Shown piece after piece: positions 50,610 through 59,461 of a stretch of DNA of 64,000 nt. Below the pieces are notes generated by a model. It was not told the origin of the DNA and did no database searches. It saw only the letters and a list, made by a program, of their open reading frames with translations. The stretch lies in the NCBI GenBank assembly GCA_964620595.1, contig CAZUHP010000004.1:1-64000 (forward strand). The letters run 5' to 3'. Every line of letters begins with the position of its first letter. Positions within the stretch are counted from its first letter, which is position 1. The position numbers and the translations under genes are program-made. This stretch comes from Desulfocarbo sp964620595 (GTDB lineage: Bacteria > Desulfobacterota > Desulfarculia > Desulfarculales > Desulfarculaceae).

Positions 50610-51676
50610 AGGTAATGGCCATCAACTCCAGCCCCCGGACGGGCAGCGGCCAGAGCAAAACCGAACTCATGCTGGACAGCCTGGTGGAGGGCATGCGCGC
50701 CGCCGGGGCCCAGGTGGAGGTGGTCAACCTGCATGAAAAAAAGGTGCGTTTCTGCCAGGGCTGCTTCACCTGCTGGACCAAGACCCCGGGCCAGTGCGTG
50801 CTCAAGGACGACATGAGCCAGGAACTGTTTCCCCTTTGGCTGGACTCGGACCTGGCGGTCTACGCCACCCCCCTGTACCACTTCACCGTCAACGCCCACC
50901 TCAAGGCCTTCATCGAGCGCACCTTGCCGGCGGTGGAGCCCTTTTTCCGCCGCTCGGAGCAGGGCGAGACCTACCACCCCCTGCGCCACCAACTGCCCGG
51001 GGCGGTGATGTTGTCGGTGGCCGGCTTCCCCGAGATGCAGGTGTTCGACCAGCTCTCCCAGTGGGCGCGCTTCATCTTCCGCGAGGGGCTGCTGGCCGAG
51101 ATATACCGGCCCGGCGCCGAGTTACTGGACGGCCCCTTGGGGCGGGAGGTGAAGGACAAGGTGCTGGCCGCCACCTGCCAGGCCGGCCGCGAGCTGGTGG
51201 AAACGGGCAGGGTCTCGCCCGAGACCCTGGCCGCCCTGGGCCAACCGACAGGTGATTCCCAGCAAGCGGGCCTGGTGGCCAACATGTTCTGGCGCACCTG
51301 CATCAACGAGGGGGTGACCCCCCGGGAGTTCAGCAAGCAGGGCCTCATGCCGCGGCCGGAGAGCATAGAGGAGTTCCTGCTCCTCATGCCCCTGGGCTTC
51401 AAACCCGAGGCGGCCGGCGAACTCGAGGCCACCATCCAGTTCGACTTCACGGGCCAGGCCGAGGGTTCCTGCCACCTGAGCATCGCCGGCGGCAAGGCGA
51501 CCGCCGCCCAGGGCCCGGCCCCAGCACCCGACCTCACCATCGAGGTGCCTTTCGAGCTATGGCTGGACATCAGCGCGGGCAAGGCGGATGCCCAGGAGGC
51601 CTTCATGCAGGGCCAGGCCAAGGCCGGGGGCGACTTGGGGCTCCTGCTGCGCCTGGGAGAGCTTTTCGGCGGCTAG
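50606..51676 (+). CDS. Flavodoxin-like NADPH-FMN reductase fused to SCP2-like domain
   Basis: The product is 356 aa with CAAGGAGACG before the ATG. The N-terminal half (1-185) is a flavodoxin-like FMN reductase (KVMAINSSPRTGSGQS phosphate loop; CQGCFTCWTKTPGQC with Cys close to flavin). The C-terminal half (about 235-356) repeats the neighbouring domain: LLLMPLGFKPEAAGELEATIQF...FELWLDISAGKADAQEAFMQGQAKAGG. The pairing suggests a redox enzyme acting on a hydrophobic molecule held by the SCP2-like domains. A C-rich array follows the stop. Confidence 0.75.
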   Translation: MKVMAINSSPRTGSGQSKTELMLDSLVEGMRAAGAQVEVVNLHEKKVRFCQGCFTCWTKTPGQCVLKDDMSQELFPLWLDSDLAVYATPLYHFTVNAHLKAFIERTLPAVEPFFRRSEQGETYHPLRHQLPGAVMLSVAGFPEMQVFDQLSQWARFIFREGLLAEIYRPGAELLDGPLGREVKDKVLAATCQAGRELVETGRVSPETLAALGQPTGDSQQAGLVANMFWRTCINEGVTPREFSKQGLMPRPESIEEFLLLMPLGFKPEAAGELEATIQFDFTGQAEGSCHLSIAGGKATAAQGPAPAPDLTIEVPFELWLDISAGKADAQEAFMQGQAKAGGDLGLLLRLGELFGG

Positions 51677-51750
51677 CGCCCCCGCCCCCCGTCGCGCCCC
51701 CCGTCGCGCCCCCCGCCCCCCCCGTCGCCCCCCCGCCCCCCCGTCGCGCG
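51677..51750. repeat. C-rich CCCCCCGTCGCG array after the FMN-reductase gene
   Basis: Tandem CCCCCCGTCGCG units (at least three clear) abut the stop codon. Here the coding strand is C-rich. Confidence 0.75.
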
Positions 51751-51769
51751 CGCTGAACCTGCCAAGCAA

Positions 51770-51805
51770 CCCCCAAGATGACGCGCCCAGGCGTCGTCTT
51801 GGGGG
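51770..51805. terminator. 15-bp hairpin between the SCP2 operon and amtB
   Basis: Arms 51770-51784 and 51791-51805 pair over 15 bp with one T-G wobble and a 6-nt loop. The T-tract is absent, so it may act in either direction. Confidence 0.6.
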
Positions 51806-51852
51806 ATCAATATCCAGGCCATATGGTTTTTTCGGCCCACCCATATTTTGGG

Positions 51853-51881
51853 TTGGCAGGACGGCTTTACCTGAATATAAT
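51853..51881 (+). promoter_or_regulatory. Strong sigma-70 promoter of amtB-glnK
   Basis: TTGGCA (51853-51858), a 17-bp spacer and perfect TATAAT (51876-51881). A start near 51888 leaves a leader of about 159 nt, unusually AT-rich for this genome, containing the palindrome CGATATATCG. The 370-bp gap holds no gene. No sigma-54 box with correct spacing was found. Confidence 0.65.
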
Positions 51882-52046
51882 TAGCCGGATTTTGCATCGG
51901 CTTGATTCTATAAAAAGTCGATATATCGGTAAGTTATATCACATAACCCCCGGCCGTTTTGGTTTGTGGTCGTTTTTTATAAGCCACACTAATAAACAGG
52001 CCAAAGCTTCAAAATCGGCCGGCCGCAGCCAAGGAAGGAGACCCCT

Positions 52047-53273
52047 ATGGCACCTGCCATCAACACCGGCGATACCGCCTGGATATTGGTTTGCTGCTCC
52101 CTGGTGCTCATGATGACACCCGGGCTGGCCTTTTTCTACGGCGGCATGGTCCGCAAGAAAAACATCCTCTCCACCCTGACCCTGAGCTACATCTTCATGG
52201 CGCTCATCGGGGTCCAGTGGCTGCTGTACGGCTACTCGCTCTCCTTTGGCCCGGACATCGGCGGCATCATCGGCGGGCTGAAGTTCGTGGGCTTCGCCGG
52301 GGTGGGCCTGGCTCCTAGCCCGGACTACGCCCCCACCATCCCCCACGAGGTCTTCGCCTCCTTCCAGATGATGTTCGCGGTCATCACCCCGGCGCTCATC
52401 ACCGGCGCCTTTGTGGAGCGGGTGCGTTTCAAGACCTTTCTCCTGTTCTCCCTGCTCTGGGCCACCCTGATCTACGACCCCCTGTGCCACTGGGTGTGGG
52501 GGGTGGGCGGCTGGCTGCGCCAGTTGGGGGTGCTGGATTTCGCCGGCGGCACCGTGGTGCACGTGGCCGCGGGCTTCAGCGCCCTGGCCTTCGCCCTGGC
52601 CATCGGCCCCCGCCGCGGCTTTCCCAAGGCACCCATGGAGCCCCACAACATCCCCTTCACCGTGCTGGGCACCGGGCTGTTGTGGGTGGGCTGGTTCGGG
52701 TTCAACGCGGGCAGCGCCCTGGCCGCCAACGGGGTGGCCGGCAACGCGCTGCTGACCACCAACACCTCGGCCGCGGCCGCGGGCCTGGTCTGGACCCTGC
52801 TCTCCTGGCTGGACGGCCGGCCCAGCACCCTGGGCCTGGCCACCGGCATGGTAGTGGGTCTGGCCGCGGTCACCCCGGCCTCGGGCTTCGTGACCCCCAT
52901 GGCCGCCCTGGTCATCGGCGCGGTGGCCGCGCCCATCTCCTACTACGCCATCCGCTTCCGCCAGAAGCGCGACCTGGACGAGTCCCTGGACGTGTGGGCC
53001 TGCCACGGCCTGGCCAGCACCTGGGGCATGCTGGCCACCGGCCTGTTCGCCACCACCGCGGTCAACCCCGCCGGTGCCGATGGGCTCTTCTACGGCAACC
53101 CCGGCCAGTTCCCCATCCAGGTGCTGGGAACCGTGGTCACCATGGTCTTCGCCTTTGGGGTGACCTTCATCCTGGCCAAGCTCCTGGATTGGAGCATCGG
53201 CCTGCGGGTCAGCCGCCAGGAGGAGGAAGTCGGGCTTGACATCTCCTCCCACGGCGAAAGAGCCTATTCCTAA
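52047..53273 (+). CDS. amtB: Ammonium transporter
   Basis: The product is 408 aa with about 11 transmembrane helices and GGAAGGAGACC before the ATG. The conserved twin histidines of the conduction pore are present: GTVVHVAAGF and DVWACHGLAS. The start AINTGDTAWILVCCSLVLMM and FFYGGMVRKKN match the Amt family. It imports ammonium and is gated by a PII protein, encoded 14 bp downstream. Confidence 0.95.
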   Translation: MAPAINTGDTAWILVCCSLVLMMTPGLAFFYGGMVRKKNILSTLTLSYIFMALIGVQWLLYGYSLSFGPDIGGIIGGLKFVGFAGVGLAPSPDYAPTIPHEVFASFQMMFAVITPALITGAFVERVRFKTFLLFSLLWATLIYDPLCHWVWGVGGWLRQLGVLDFAGGTVVHVAAGFSALAFALAIGPRRGFPKAPMEPHNIPFTVLGTGLLWVGWFGFNAGSALAANGVAGNALLTTNTSAAAAGLVWTLLSWLDGRPSTLGLATGMVVGLAAVTPASGFVTPMAALVIGAVAAPISYYAIRFRQKRDLDESLDVWACHGLASTWGMLATGLFATTAVNPAGADGLFYGNPGQFPIQVLGTVVTMVFAFGVTFILAKLLDWSIGLRVSRQEEEVGLDISSHGERAYS

Positions 53274-53287
53274 AGGAAGGAGCAGCC

Positions 53288-53680
53288 ATGCTGAAGAAGA
53301 TAGAAGCCATCATCCGCGAAGAAAAGCTGGGCGACGTCAAGGACGCCCTGACCGAGATCGGCATCAAGGGCCTCAACGTGGTGGAGGTGCGGGGCCGGGG
53401 CCGCCAGGGCGGCATAACCCTGTCCGGGCGCTCGGGCTCCTACCAGGTGGACCTCCTCACCAAGATCCAGCTCAACATCGTGCTCAGCGAGGACAACCTC
53501 ACCGAGGTCATCAACACCATCGTCAAGGCGGCCGGCACCGGCCAGGCCGGCGACGGGCTCATCTTCGTCTACCCGGTGGAGGAGGTGGTGCGCATCCGCA
53601 CCGGCGAGCGCGGCCACGAGGCGGTCATGTACCCCGGCGACATCGACGAGAAAAAAGGCAAGGCGCGCGAGACCGACTAG
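53288..53680 (+). CDS. glnK: PII signalling protein GlnK/GlnB
   Basis: The product is 130 aa. KKIEAIIREEKLGDVKDAL, the T-loop (RGRGRQGGITLSGRSGSY) and the C-terminal GDGLIFVYPVEEVVRIRTGERG are canonical. The tyrosine uridylylated in proteobacteria (Y51 equivalent) is kept, while the neighbouring Tyr46 position is Ser. An extra 18 residues follow the usual end. In the amtB operon it should bind and block AmtB when nitrogen is plentiful. Confidence 0.95.
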   Translation: MLKKIEAIIREEKLGDVKDALTEIGIKGLNVVEVRGRGRQGGITLSGRSGSYQVDLLTKIQLNIVLSEDNLTEVINTIVKAAGTGQAGDGLIFVYPVEEVVRIRTGERGHEAVMYPGDIDEKKGKARETD

Positions 53681-53701
53681 GCCGGTCCCCTGCCCGCAAG
53701 C

Positions 53702-53736
53702 CAGGGCCGCTCCCCCTGCCCGGGGGAGCGGCCCTG
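53702..53736 (+). terminator. Terminator of amtB-glnK
   Basis: A perfect 15-bp stem (53702-53716 with 53722-53736) with a 5-nt loop lies 21 bp after the glnK stop. Trailing sequence TATCGTT is only mildly T-rich. Confidence 0.7.
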
Positions 53737-53790
53737 TATCGTTACGGTGAGCGCCGCCCGCGCGGCGGCTTCAGCCAGCCCGAAGCGGCC

Positions 53791-55329
53791 CTAGGATTGC
53801 CTGGCCACCGCGGGCTGGGGCAGGCTTCCGGCCCGCAAGAAGCGCCGGGTGACCATGCGCAGGTGATAGCCGTTGGCGGCCAGGCCCAGGGCCAGGGGTA
53901 TCTTGGCGGGCCGGGTGAAGCCCACCCGGGCCAGGAAGGCCCAGTAGTTCAGGCGGCCCCGCTCCAGCACCCCCAGGCGCCAGAATATCTTGGCCCCGGC
54001 CACGAGATCCTGCCAAGAGAGACGGGCCTTATGGGCGCCGTCCTGCTTCAGGGCCCGCCTGCTGCGGCGCAAGAACGACAGGACCCGCCGGTAGTAGGCC
54101 CGGGGTTCGTAGAGCCGGCTCAACACGTACTTGTAGCCCTCGATCAGGGTGGCCGCGTCCATCTTGGGGATGAAGTTCAGGGCGCGGGCGTCCATGGCGT
54201 TGTCGCCCGAAGGCAGGCCCAGGATGCGGTTCTGGTTGGCCATGCGCTCGTAGAGGCGGGTGCCGGGCATCAGGGAGAGCAGGCCCACCATGGCCACCGG
54301 TATGGCGGCCTGGTCTATGAAGCGCACCTGGTCCTGGAAGATGGACGGCGGGTCCGCGTCAAACCCCACGATGAAGCCGGCCATGACCTGGATACCGTAG
54401 CTCTGGATGGTGCGCACCGTGGCCAAGAGGTCGCGCCCCTGGTTCTGGCGCTTGTTGCATTCGCGCAGGGAGGAGTCGGAAGGCGTCTCCAGGCCCAGGA
54501 ACACCTCGGTGAACCCCGCCTTCACCATGAGGGAGAGCAACTCCGCGTCGTCGGCCAGGTTCACGCTGGCCTGGGTGAGGAATACGAAGGGGGAGCGCCG
54601 CTCCTTCTGCCACTGGACGATGCGCCTCAAAAGCTCCTTGGCCCGGCGGATATTGCCGATGTAGTTGTCGTCCACCATCATCACCGTGCCCCGCCAGCCC
54701 TTGGCATAAAGGCTGTCCAGCTCGGTGAGCACCTGGTCCGGGGTCTTGAAGCGCATCCTGCGGCCGAACAGGGACACCACGTCGCAGAAGTCGCAGTCAA
54801 AGGGGCAGCCGCGGGAAAACTGCACGCACATGCTCTGGTAGTCGGCCAGGTTGATCAGGCTCCAGTCCGGCACCGGCGTGCGCTCCAGGCTGGGATGGCC
54901 CGTGGCCTTGTACAGGCGCCGGGCGCGGCCCGCGGCCAGGTCGGCCAGGAACTCCGGCAACAGGTCCTCGGCCTCGCCGGCGATCACGTGGTCCACGCCC
55001 TCGAACTCGTGATGCAGGTGGGTGAACAGGGGCCCGCCGGCCACCACCCGGCAGCCCAGGGCCCGGCAGCGCTCCAGCACCTCTTCGGTCGAGTCCCGCT
55101 GCACCACCATGGCGCTGACGAACACCAGGTCGGCCCAGGCCAAATCGGAATCCTCCAGGGATTCCACGTTCAAGTCTTTCACCCTTTTTTCCCAAGTCGA
55201 TGGCAGCATGGCCGCCACGGTGAGCAGTCCCAGGGGGGGAAAGGCGGCCTTGCTGCGTACAAAGCGCAGGGCGTATTTCATGCTCCAAAATGTTACTGGA
55301 TAACTAGGATAAACCAAGAGAGCCCGCAT
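53791..55329 (-). CDS. B12-binding radical SAM protein
   Basis: The product is 512 aa. An N-terminal cobalamin-binding-like region (1-150; LLVYPSYPVTFWS, VAGGPLFTHL) precedes the radical SAM motif CPFDCDFC (about 173-180). A C-terminal DUF4070-type region (about 385-500) resembles that of hopanoid methylase and other class B enzymes. It probably methylates or rearranges a lipid or other carbon substrate. The 258-bp gap upstream contains an AT-rich patch with GTATAC but no clear promoter. Product not assignable. Confidence 0.82.
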   Translation of the reverse strand: MRALLVYPSYPVTFWSMKYALRFVRSKAAFPPLGLLTVAAMLPSTWEKRVKDLNVESLEDSDLAWADLVFVSAMVVQRDSTEEVLERCRALGCRVVAGGPLFTHLHHEFEGVDHVIAGEAEDLLPEFLADLAAGRARRLYKATGHPSLERTPVPDWSLINLADYQSMCVQFSRGCPFDCDFCDVVSLFGRRMRFKTPDQVLTELDSLYAKGWRGTVMMVDDNYIGNIRRAKELLRRIVQWQKERRSPFVFLTQASVNLADDAELLSLMVKAGFTEVFLGLETPSDSSLRECNKRQNQGRDLLATVRTIQSYGIQVMAGFIVGFDADPPSIFQDQVRFIDQAAIPVAMVGLLSLMPGTRLYERMANQNRILGLPSGDNAMDARALNFIPKMDAATLIEGYKYVLSRLYEPRAYYRRVLSFLRRSRRALKQDGAHKARLSWQDLVAGAKIFWRLGVLERGRLNYWAFLARVGFTRPAKIPLALGLAANGYHLRMVTRRFLRAGSLPQPAVARQS

Positions 55330-55587
55330 GGAGCCACCTCCAAATAGAGAGTAAGGATGCTACGTGCGCAGAGGGGAAAACTAGTACCGTGACATGCGCC
55401 GAGGCCCGCTACAAAGGATTGGCCAAGATGCTGGCAAATACCTCGGGCCAACTTATTTAGTTTAAGTATACCACCACCTCCCGCAGCGGGGAGCGGCTTC
55501 TTGCCCGGCGGGGAAAAGAGGCGTTCCCAAAGCAGCAGGCGGGGGCCGCTGCCGGCTGTCCGAGTACTCTACCAAAAAGGCGGTTCG

Positions 55588-57663
55588 TCAGAAGGTGGTC
55601 TTCAGCCCCACCCAGAAGTTGCGCCCCGGGCCGGGGAAGCCGCTCTCGCTCTCGTAGTCGCGGTCAAAGATGTTGCCCACAAAGGCGAACGCCTGCAGGT
55701 GATCGCCCAGGGGTTGGGTGAGCTTGAGGTCGGCCAGGAAGTAGCCCCCGGTCTTGAGGGTCTCCTGGGTGGGCCGGGCCGGGGTGGGCACCTGGTCATA
55801 CTGCTCGGCCATGAACATGCCCGTGAAGTCCAGGCGGGTGCCCAGCCGGGGAATGGTGTAACTGAGGCGCAGGTCCACCTTGTGCTCGGGCGTGCCGATC
55901 ACATCGTCGGTCACCCGGTCCGGGCTGTGGTCCTTGGCCTGCAGGTAGGTGTAGGCCAGGCGCAACACCAAGTCCTTGACCGGCCTCAGCTCGCCCACCG
56001 CCTCCAGGCCGTAGATCCTCACCGCGGCGTAGTTGCGGTAGAGGGCGTCCACCCCGGGGCCGTCGCGGGAGATGCGGTCCTCGATGTCGTGATAGAAGAC
56101 CGACAGCTCGGTGTAGGCCGTGGTCCCCCAGGGCCGCGCCACGCCCAGGGTGTAGTTGGTACTGTACTGGGGCTTCAGGTCGATGTTGCCCGAGCGGGAG
56201 GAAAAGAGCTGCTGCAAGGTGGGGAAGCGGGTCTTGCGCGCCACCGAGCCGTAGAGCCGGGTCTGGTCGGCCAGGGTGTAGCTGGCGCCCAGCATGGGGT
56301 TGAAGCCATCCTTGATCCCCGGGGTGGGCAGGTCCTCGGTGCGGATCAGGTCGCCGGTACGGCGGTCGGTTATGTTGGCCTGGGACTTGGTGACATCGAA
56401 CCAATCGTAGCTGACCCCGGCCACCACCGACAGCCCCGGCAGGGGGCGCCACTCGTTCTCCGCCGCCAGCGAGCCGGTGTAGGAGAACGACTCGGCAAAG
56501 GGCAGATAGGTATCGTCCCGCTCCTGGTGGGAGTCACCCCGGTAATGCAAGGCAAAACGCAGGGTGTCCTGGGCGGCCAGCTTCCAGTCGGCGAACAGGG
56601 CGCCGCCCAGGAAGTAGTCCTTGAAGCGGCTGGTGGCTATCTTGTTGGTGTAGGTCTGGTCGGAAAAGGATACGTAGTCGTCCAGGTGGTGGTGGTAGAA
56701 GAGCTTGCCCCGCAGCTTGAAGGCATCGCCCAGGCGCTGCTCGCCGCTCAGGTCCAGGCCCCAGTCCTGGTACTTGTCCATGCGGGCAAAGCCCGAAAAG
56801 GCGGGCCGGTTGGGAAACACCGTCTCGGACTGGGTGGAGGGCGGGAATCCCCAGCGGGAGTCCAGGTAGTAGGCGCTCAGGTAGTAGCGGGATTCGGGCC
56901 CCAGCTCGAAACCGGCCTTGCCCCAGAGGCTGGTCTGGGCGAAGTCCGAGTTGTTGCGCTGGCCGCCGTCCTCCAGCACGGCCCGGCTGGTGCCGCCGGG
57001 CCGCCGGGTGATGGTGCCCAGCGTGGGGGTGAAATCCTTCGACATCTCCCAGCCGTCCCTTTCCCGCCGGCCCAGGTTCAACCAGTAGTTGAACTTGCCC
57101 AGGCTGTTGCCGTGGGAGGCGGAGAGGTGGTAGGCCCCGTTGCCGCCGGCCTCGCCGATGAAGTCGAAGGAAGGCCGCGTCCCCTGCTTCTTGGTGATGA
57201 TGTTGATCACCCCGCTCATGGCGCCGCTGCCGTAGAGCACCGAGGGCGCGCCCTTGATCACGTCGATGCGGGCGATCATCTCGGTGGGAAGCTGGTTCAG
57301 GTTCAGCATCCCGTAGTTGGTTTCATAGTAGGGCACCCCGTCGATGAGGATCAGCGACTCGTGCTGGTCCATGCCGTGGATGCGCACCTCGGGCTCGTTC
57401 TTGCGGCCGGTGGTCACGGTGATCCCGGGAGTAAAGGACAGCGCCCGGGGCACGCTGAGGCTGTGGGTTTCGTCTATGTCCTCGGCGGTGACCTCGCTGA
57501 AGGTAGCCACCTCCTTGACCCCCGGCCGGTCGCCGGAAACCACTATCTCGCCCAGTTCATACACTCCGTAGTCCTTGTCGGCCTGCTTCTCGCCGGCCCA
57601 GGCCCAGGAACAGCCCAGGGCCAGCACCAGCCACATGGCCGCCAGCAATCTTGCCAACTTCAT
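55588..57663 (-). CDS. TonB-dependent outer-membrane receptor
   Basis: The product is 691 aa from the ATG at 57663 (GAGGGGG upstream); a TTG two codons earlier is less likely. The signal peptide (1-24) is followed by a TonB-box-like GEIVVSG, a plug (about 50-165; VRIHGMDQHESLILIDGVPYY, IDVIKGAPSVLYGSGAMSGV) and a 22-strand barrel ending in a C-terminal Phe (FWVGLKTTF). Such receptors import siderophores, cobalamin, heme or other large ligands. It lies 55 bp downstream of a secreted protein carrying a tetrapyrrole methylase, so a tetrapyrrole ligand is plausible but unproven. Confidence 0.92.
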   Translation of the reverse strand: MKLARLLAAMWLVLALGCSWAWAGEKQADKDYGVYELGEIVVSGDRPGVKEVATFSEVTAEDIDETHSLSVPRALSFTPGITVTTGRKNEPEVRIHGMDQHESLILIDGVPYYETNYGMLNLNQLPTEMIARIDVIKGAPSVLYGSGAMSGVINIITKKQGTRPSFDFIGEAGGNGAYHLSASHGNSLGKFNYWLNLGRRERDGWEMSKDFTPTLGTITRRPGGTSRAVLEDGGQRNNSDFAQTSLWGKAGFELGPESRYYLSAYYLDSRWGFPPSTQSETVFPNRPAFSGFARMDKYQDWGLDLSGEQRLGDAFKLRGKLFYHHHLDDYVSFSDQTYTNKIATSRFKDYFLGGALFADWKLAAQDTLRFALHYRGDSHQERDDTYLPFAESFSYTGSLAAENEWRPLPGLSVVAGVSYDWFDVTKSQANITDRRTGDLIRTEDLPTPGIKDGFNPMLGASYTLADQTRLYGSVARKTRFPTLQQLFSSRSGNIDLKPQYSTNYTLGVARPWGTTAYTELSVFYHDIEDRISRDGPGVDALYRNYAAVRIYGLEAVGELRPVKDLVLRLAYTYLQAKDHSPDRVTDDVIGTPEHKVDLRLSYTIPRLGTRLDFTGMFMAEQYDQVPTPARPTQETLKTGGYFLADLKLTQPLGDHLQAFAFVGNIFDRDYESESGFPGPGRNFWVGLKTTF

Positions 57664-57718
57664 CTTCAAAACCCCCTCGTTGTTGATATCTGCTGGTTTC
57701 GTCGCTGTCCGGCCGGGC

Positions 57719-59461
57719 TCAGCGCAGGCACGGGCCCACGAAGATGATGCCCAGCCAGCCTTCCTTCTGCTTGCGCGCCAGGTCCATCACCCGGCTCAGC
57801 TTGCTGCGGAGCACCTTCTCGCCCTGGCCGAAGCCGGCGCGGTAGACCACGGCCACCGGGGTGTCCGGCGGGTAGGCCCTCTGCACCACCTGGATCACCG
57901 CCTCGAACTTGGGCAGGCCCATGAACAGGACCAAGGTGGCGCCCTTGTTTGCCAGGCTGGCCACCAGGGCCGGCTCCTTGAGCACGGTGAAGGGATCGCT
58001 GATCGCCACCGCGCCCCGGCAGGTGATGTCCCGGGCCAGGGCGGCGGAGCCGGCGTTGAAGGCGCTGAGGCCGGGCACAAAGGTGATCTGGTCCTGGTCG
58101 AAGAAATCCGCCAGCCAGCGCCAGGAGCCGTAGAGCATGGGATCGCCCCAGTCCAGCAGGGCCACGCTCTTGCCCGCGGCCAGGTTTTTCCTTATGATGG
58201 CCGCGGCCTTTTCCTGCTCCTGGCGGCGCAGGTGGCGGGCCTTCTCGTCCTTGTGGGCGCCCTTGGGATTGAAGGGCTTGCGGCCAAAGGCCAGCGGGTC
58301 GAACAGCACCGGCTTGCCGGCCAAAAAGGGCGCAAAGCGTTTCTGGATGTCCGCGGGCGCCACCAGGGCGTCGGCCCGGCTCAGGTAGGTGAGCGCCTCC
58401 AGGGTGAGCAGGCTGGAGTCGCCGCAGCCCATGCCGATGACATAGAGCCTGGGCCGGCGGGCCAGGGATACCGCCTGGATGCTGGAGGCGGCCTTTACCC
58501 AACGGTCCGCCCAGAGGTCGTCCGGGAAGACCAGGTGGAAGCGGCCGGTGTTGGCAATGGGCTTGCCGTCCAGCCGGTCGGCCAGGATGATACGCCGGCC
58601 GGCCGGGCCGAGGAACAGCTCACCCCAGGAGGCCAGGGAACGGTAGCCGTCCGGCGCGCTGACCAGGTAGACCGTGTTGGGGTCCCCGGGAGCCAGGGAC
58701 GCCAGCAGGTCCCGCAGGGGCACGCCGCTGTACTGGCGCCGGCCGTGGAAGCCCTTGCCCTCGCCCACCTGGTCGGCGGTGACCGCCAGGCGCGGCCCGG
58801 GGGGCAGCTTGTCCAGGGTGCGGCTCTTGCCGCCCGCCGCGATCACCACCCGGGGCGAGTAGAGCTTGTCCTGCTTGGGGCCCCAGGCTCCCGGCGCCAG
58901 GCCGACCACCTCCAGGGAGCACACGCCCTCCAGGCTGCGGTCCGAGTACTGGTCCCTGGTGAGCACCAGCTTGGGCACCACCACCGGGCGCTCGAGCTGT
59001 TTCAGCCAGGGCCGGTATTCATCCGGAGAGTGGCAGGCCTTGCAGCTCTTTTTGGGCAGCACCGGCTGGGAGGTGATGGCCAGGATAGCCTCGGAGGGTT
59101 GGCGGTGGAACACCTCGCCCCAGGAAAGCGCCACCTGCTTGCCGTCGCGGGTGCGCACCACCAGGGCCAGGTCGGTCCGCTTGGGGAAGCCGCCCGCCTC
59201 CTTGCCCAACTGGGCCAGTTCCAAGAGGTCGCGCAAGGGCACGCCCCGCAGCCAGAACGCCCCGCGGAACTTGCCTTGGCGGGTGATGTCGTTGTACTTG
59301 ACCCGCACCTGGGGCAGGCGGGCCAGGTCGGCCAGGGAGAGCCGCAGGGGTTGTTTGACCAGGCCGCTCACCCGCAGGGTGGGGGTTTGTTGGGCCCCGC
59401 TCGGGCCTGCCGCTGTCAGCAGCAACATCAAGGACATGACGATCAGTAGTAGCTTGCGCAT
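57719..59461 (-). CDS. Secreted molybdopterin-domain x2 / tetrapyrrole methylase fusion
   Basis: The product is 580 aa. The ATG at 59461 has GGGGAG upstream and starts a Sec signal peptide (1-23). Two copies of a molybdopterin-oxidoreductase-like (sulfite-oxidase fold) domain follow, about 27-190 and 195-330, each with a GVPLRDLL motif (73-80 and 246-253). The Mo-liganding Cys is not seen. A CKACH heme c motif lies at 140-144. A complete tetrapyrrole methylase domain follows (337-580; GMGCGDSSLLTLEA, GDPMLYGS at 439-446, VPGLSAFNA). This domain uses SAM, which is cytoplasmic, so predicted export is puzzling. It precedes the TonB receptor in one transcript. Confidence 0.8.
   Translation of the reverse strand: MRKLLLIVMSLMLLLTAAGPSGAQQTPTLRVSGLVKQPLRLSLADLARLPQVRVKYNDITRQGKFRGAFWLRGVPLRDLLELAQLGKEAGGFPKRTDLALVVRTRDGKQVALSWGEVFHRQPSEAILAITSQPVLPKKSCKACHSPDEYRPWLKQLERPVVVPKLVLTRDQYSDRSLEGVCSLEVVGLAPGAWGPKQDKLYSPRVVIAAGGKSRTLDKLPPGPRLAVTADQVGEGKGFHGRRQYSGVPLRDLLASLAPGDPNTVYLVSAPDGYRSLASWGELFLGPAGRRIILADRLDGKPIANTGRFHLVFPDDLWADRWVKAASSIQAVSLARRPRLYVIGMGCGDSSLLTLEALTYLSRADALVAPADIQKRFAPFLAGKPVLFDPLAFGRKPFNPKGAHKDEKARHLRRQEQEKAAAIIRKNLAAGKSVALLDWGDPMLYGSWRWLADFFDQDQITFVPGLSAFNAGSAALARDITCRGAVAISDPFTVLKEPALVASLANKGATLVLFMGLPKFEAVIQVVQRAYPPDTPVAVVYRAGFGQGEKVLRSKLSRVMDLARKQKEGWLGIIFVGPCLR

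Noticed and set aside
4181..51750. C-rich arrays as a CRISPR-like repeat locus
   Set aside because: Units are 10-13 bp, contiguous and degenerate, with no unique spacers and no cas genes.
51853..51872. Possible sigma-54 promoter at amtB (TTGGCAGGACGGCTTTAC)
   Set aside because: There is no GC at the correct 10-bp distance from GG; the same TTGGCA fits a sigma-70 -35 with a perfect TATAAT 17 bp away.
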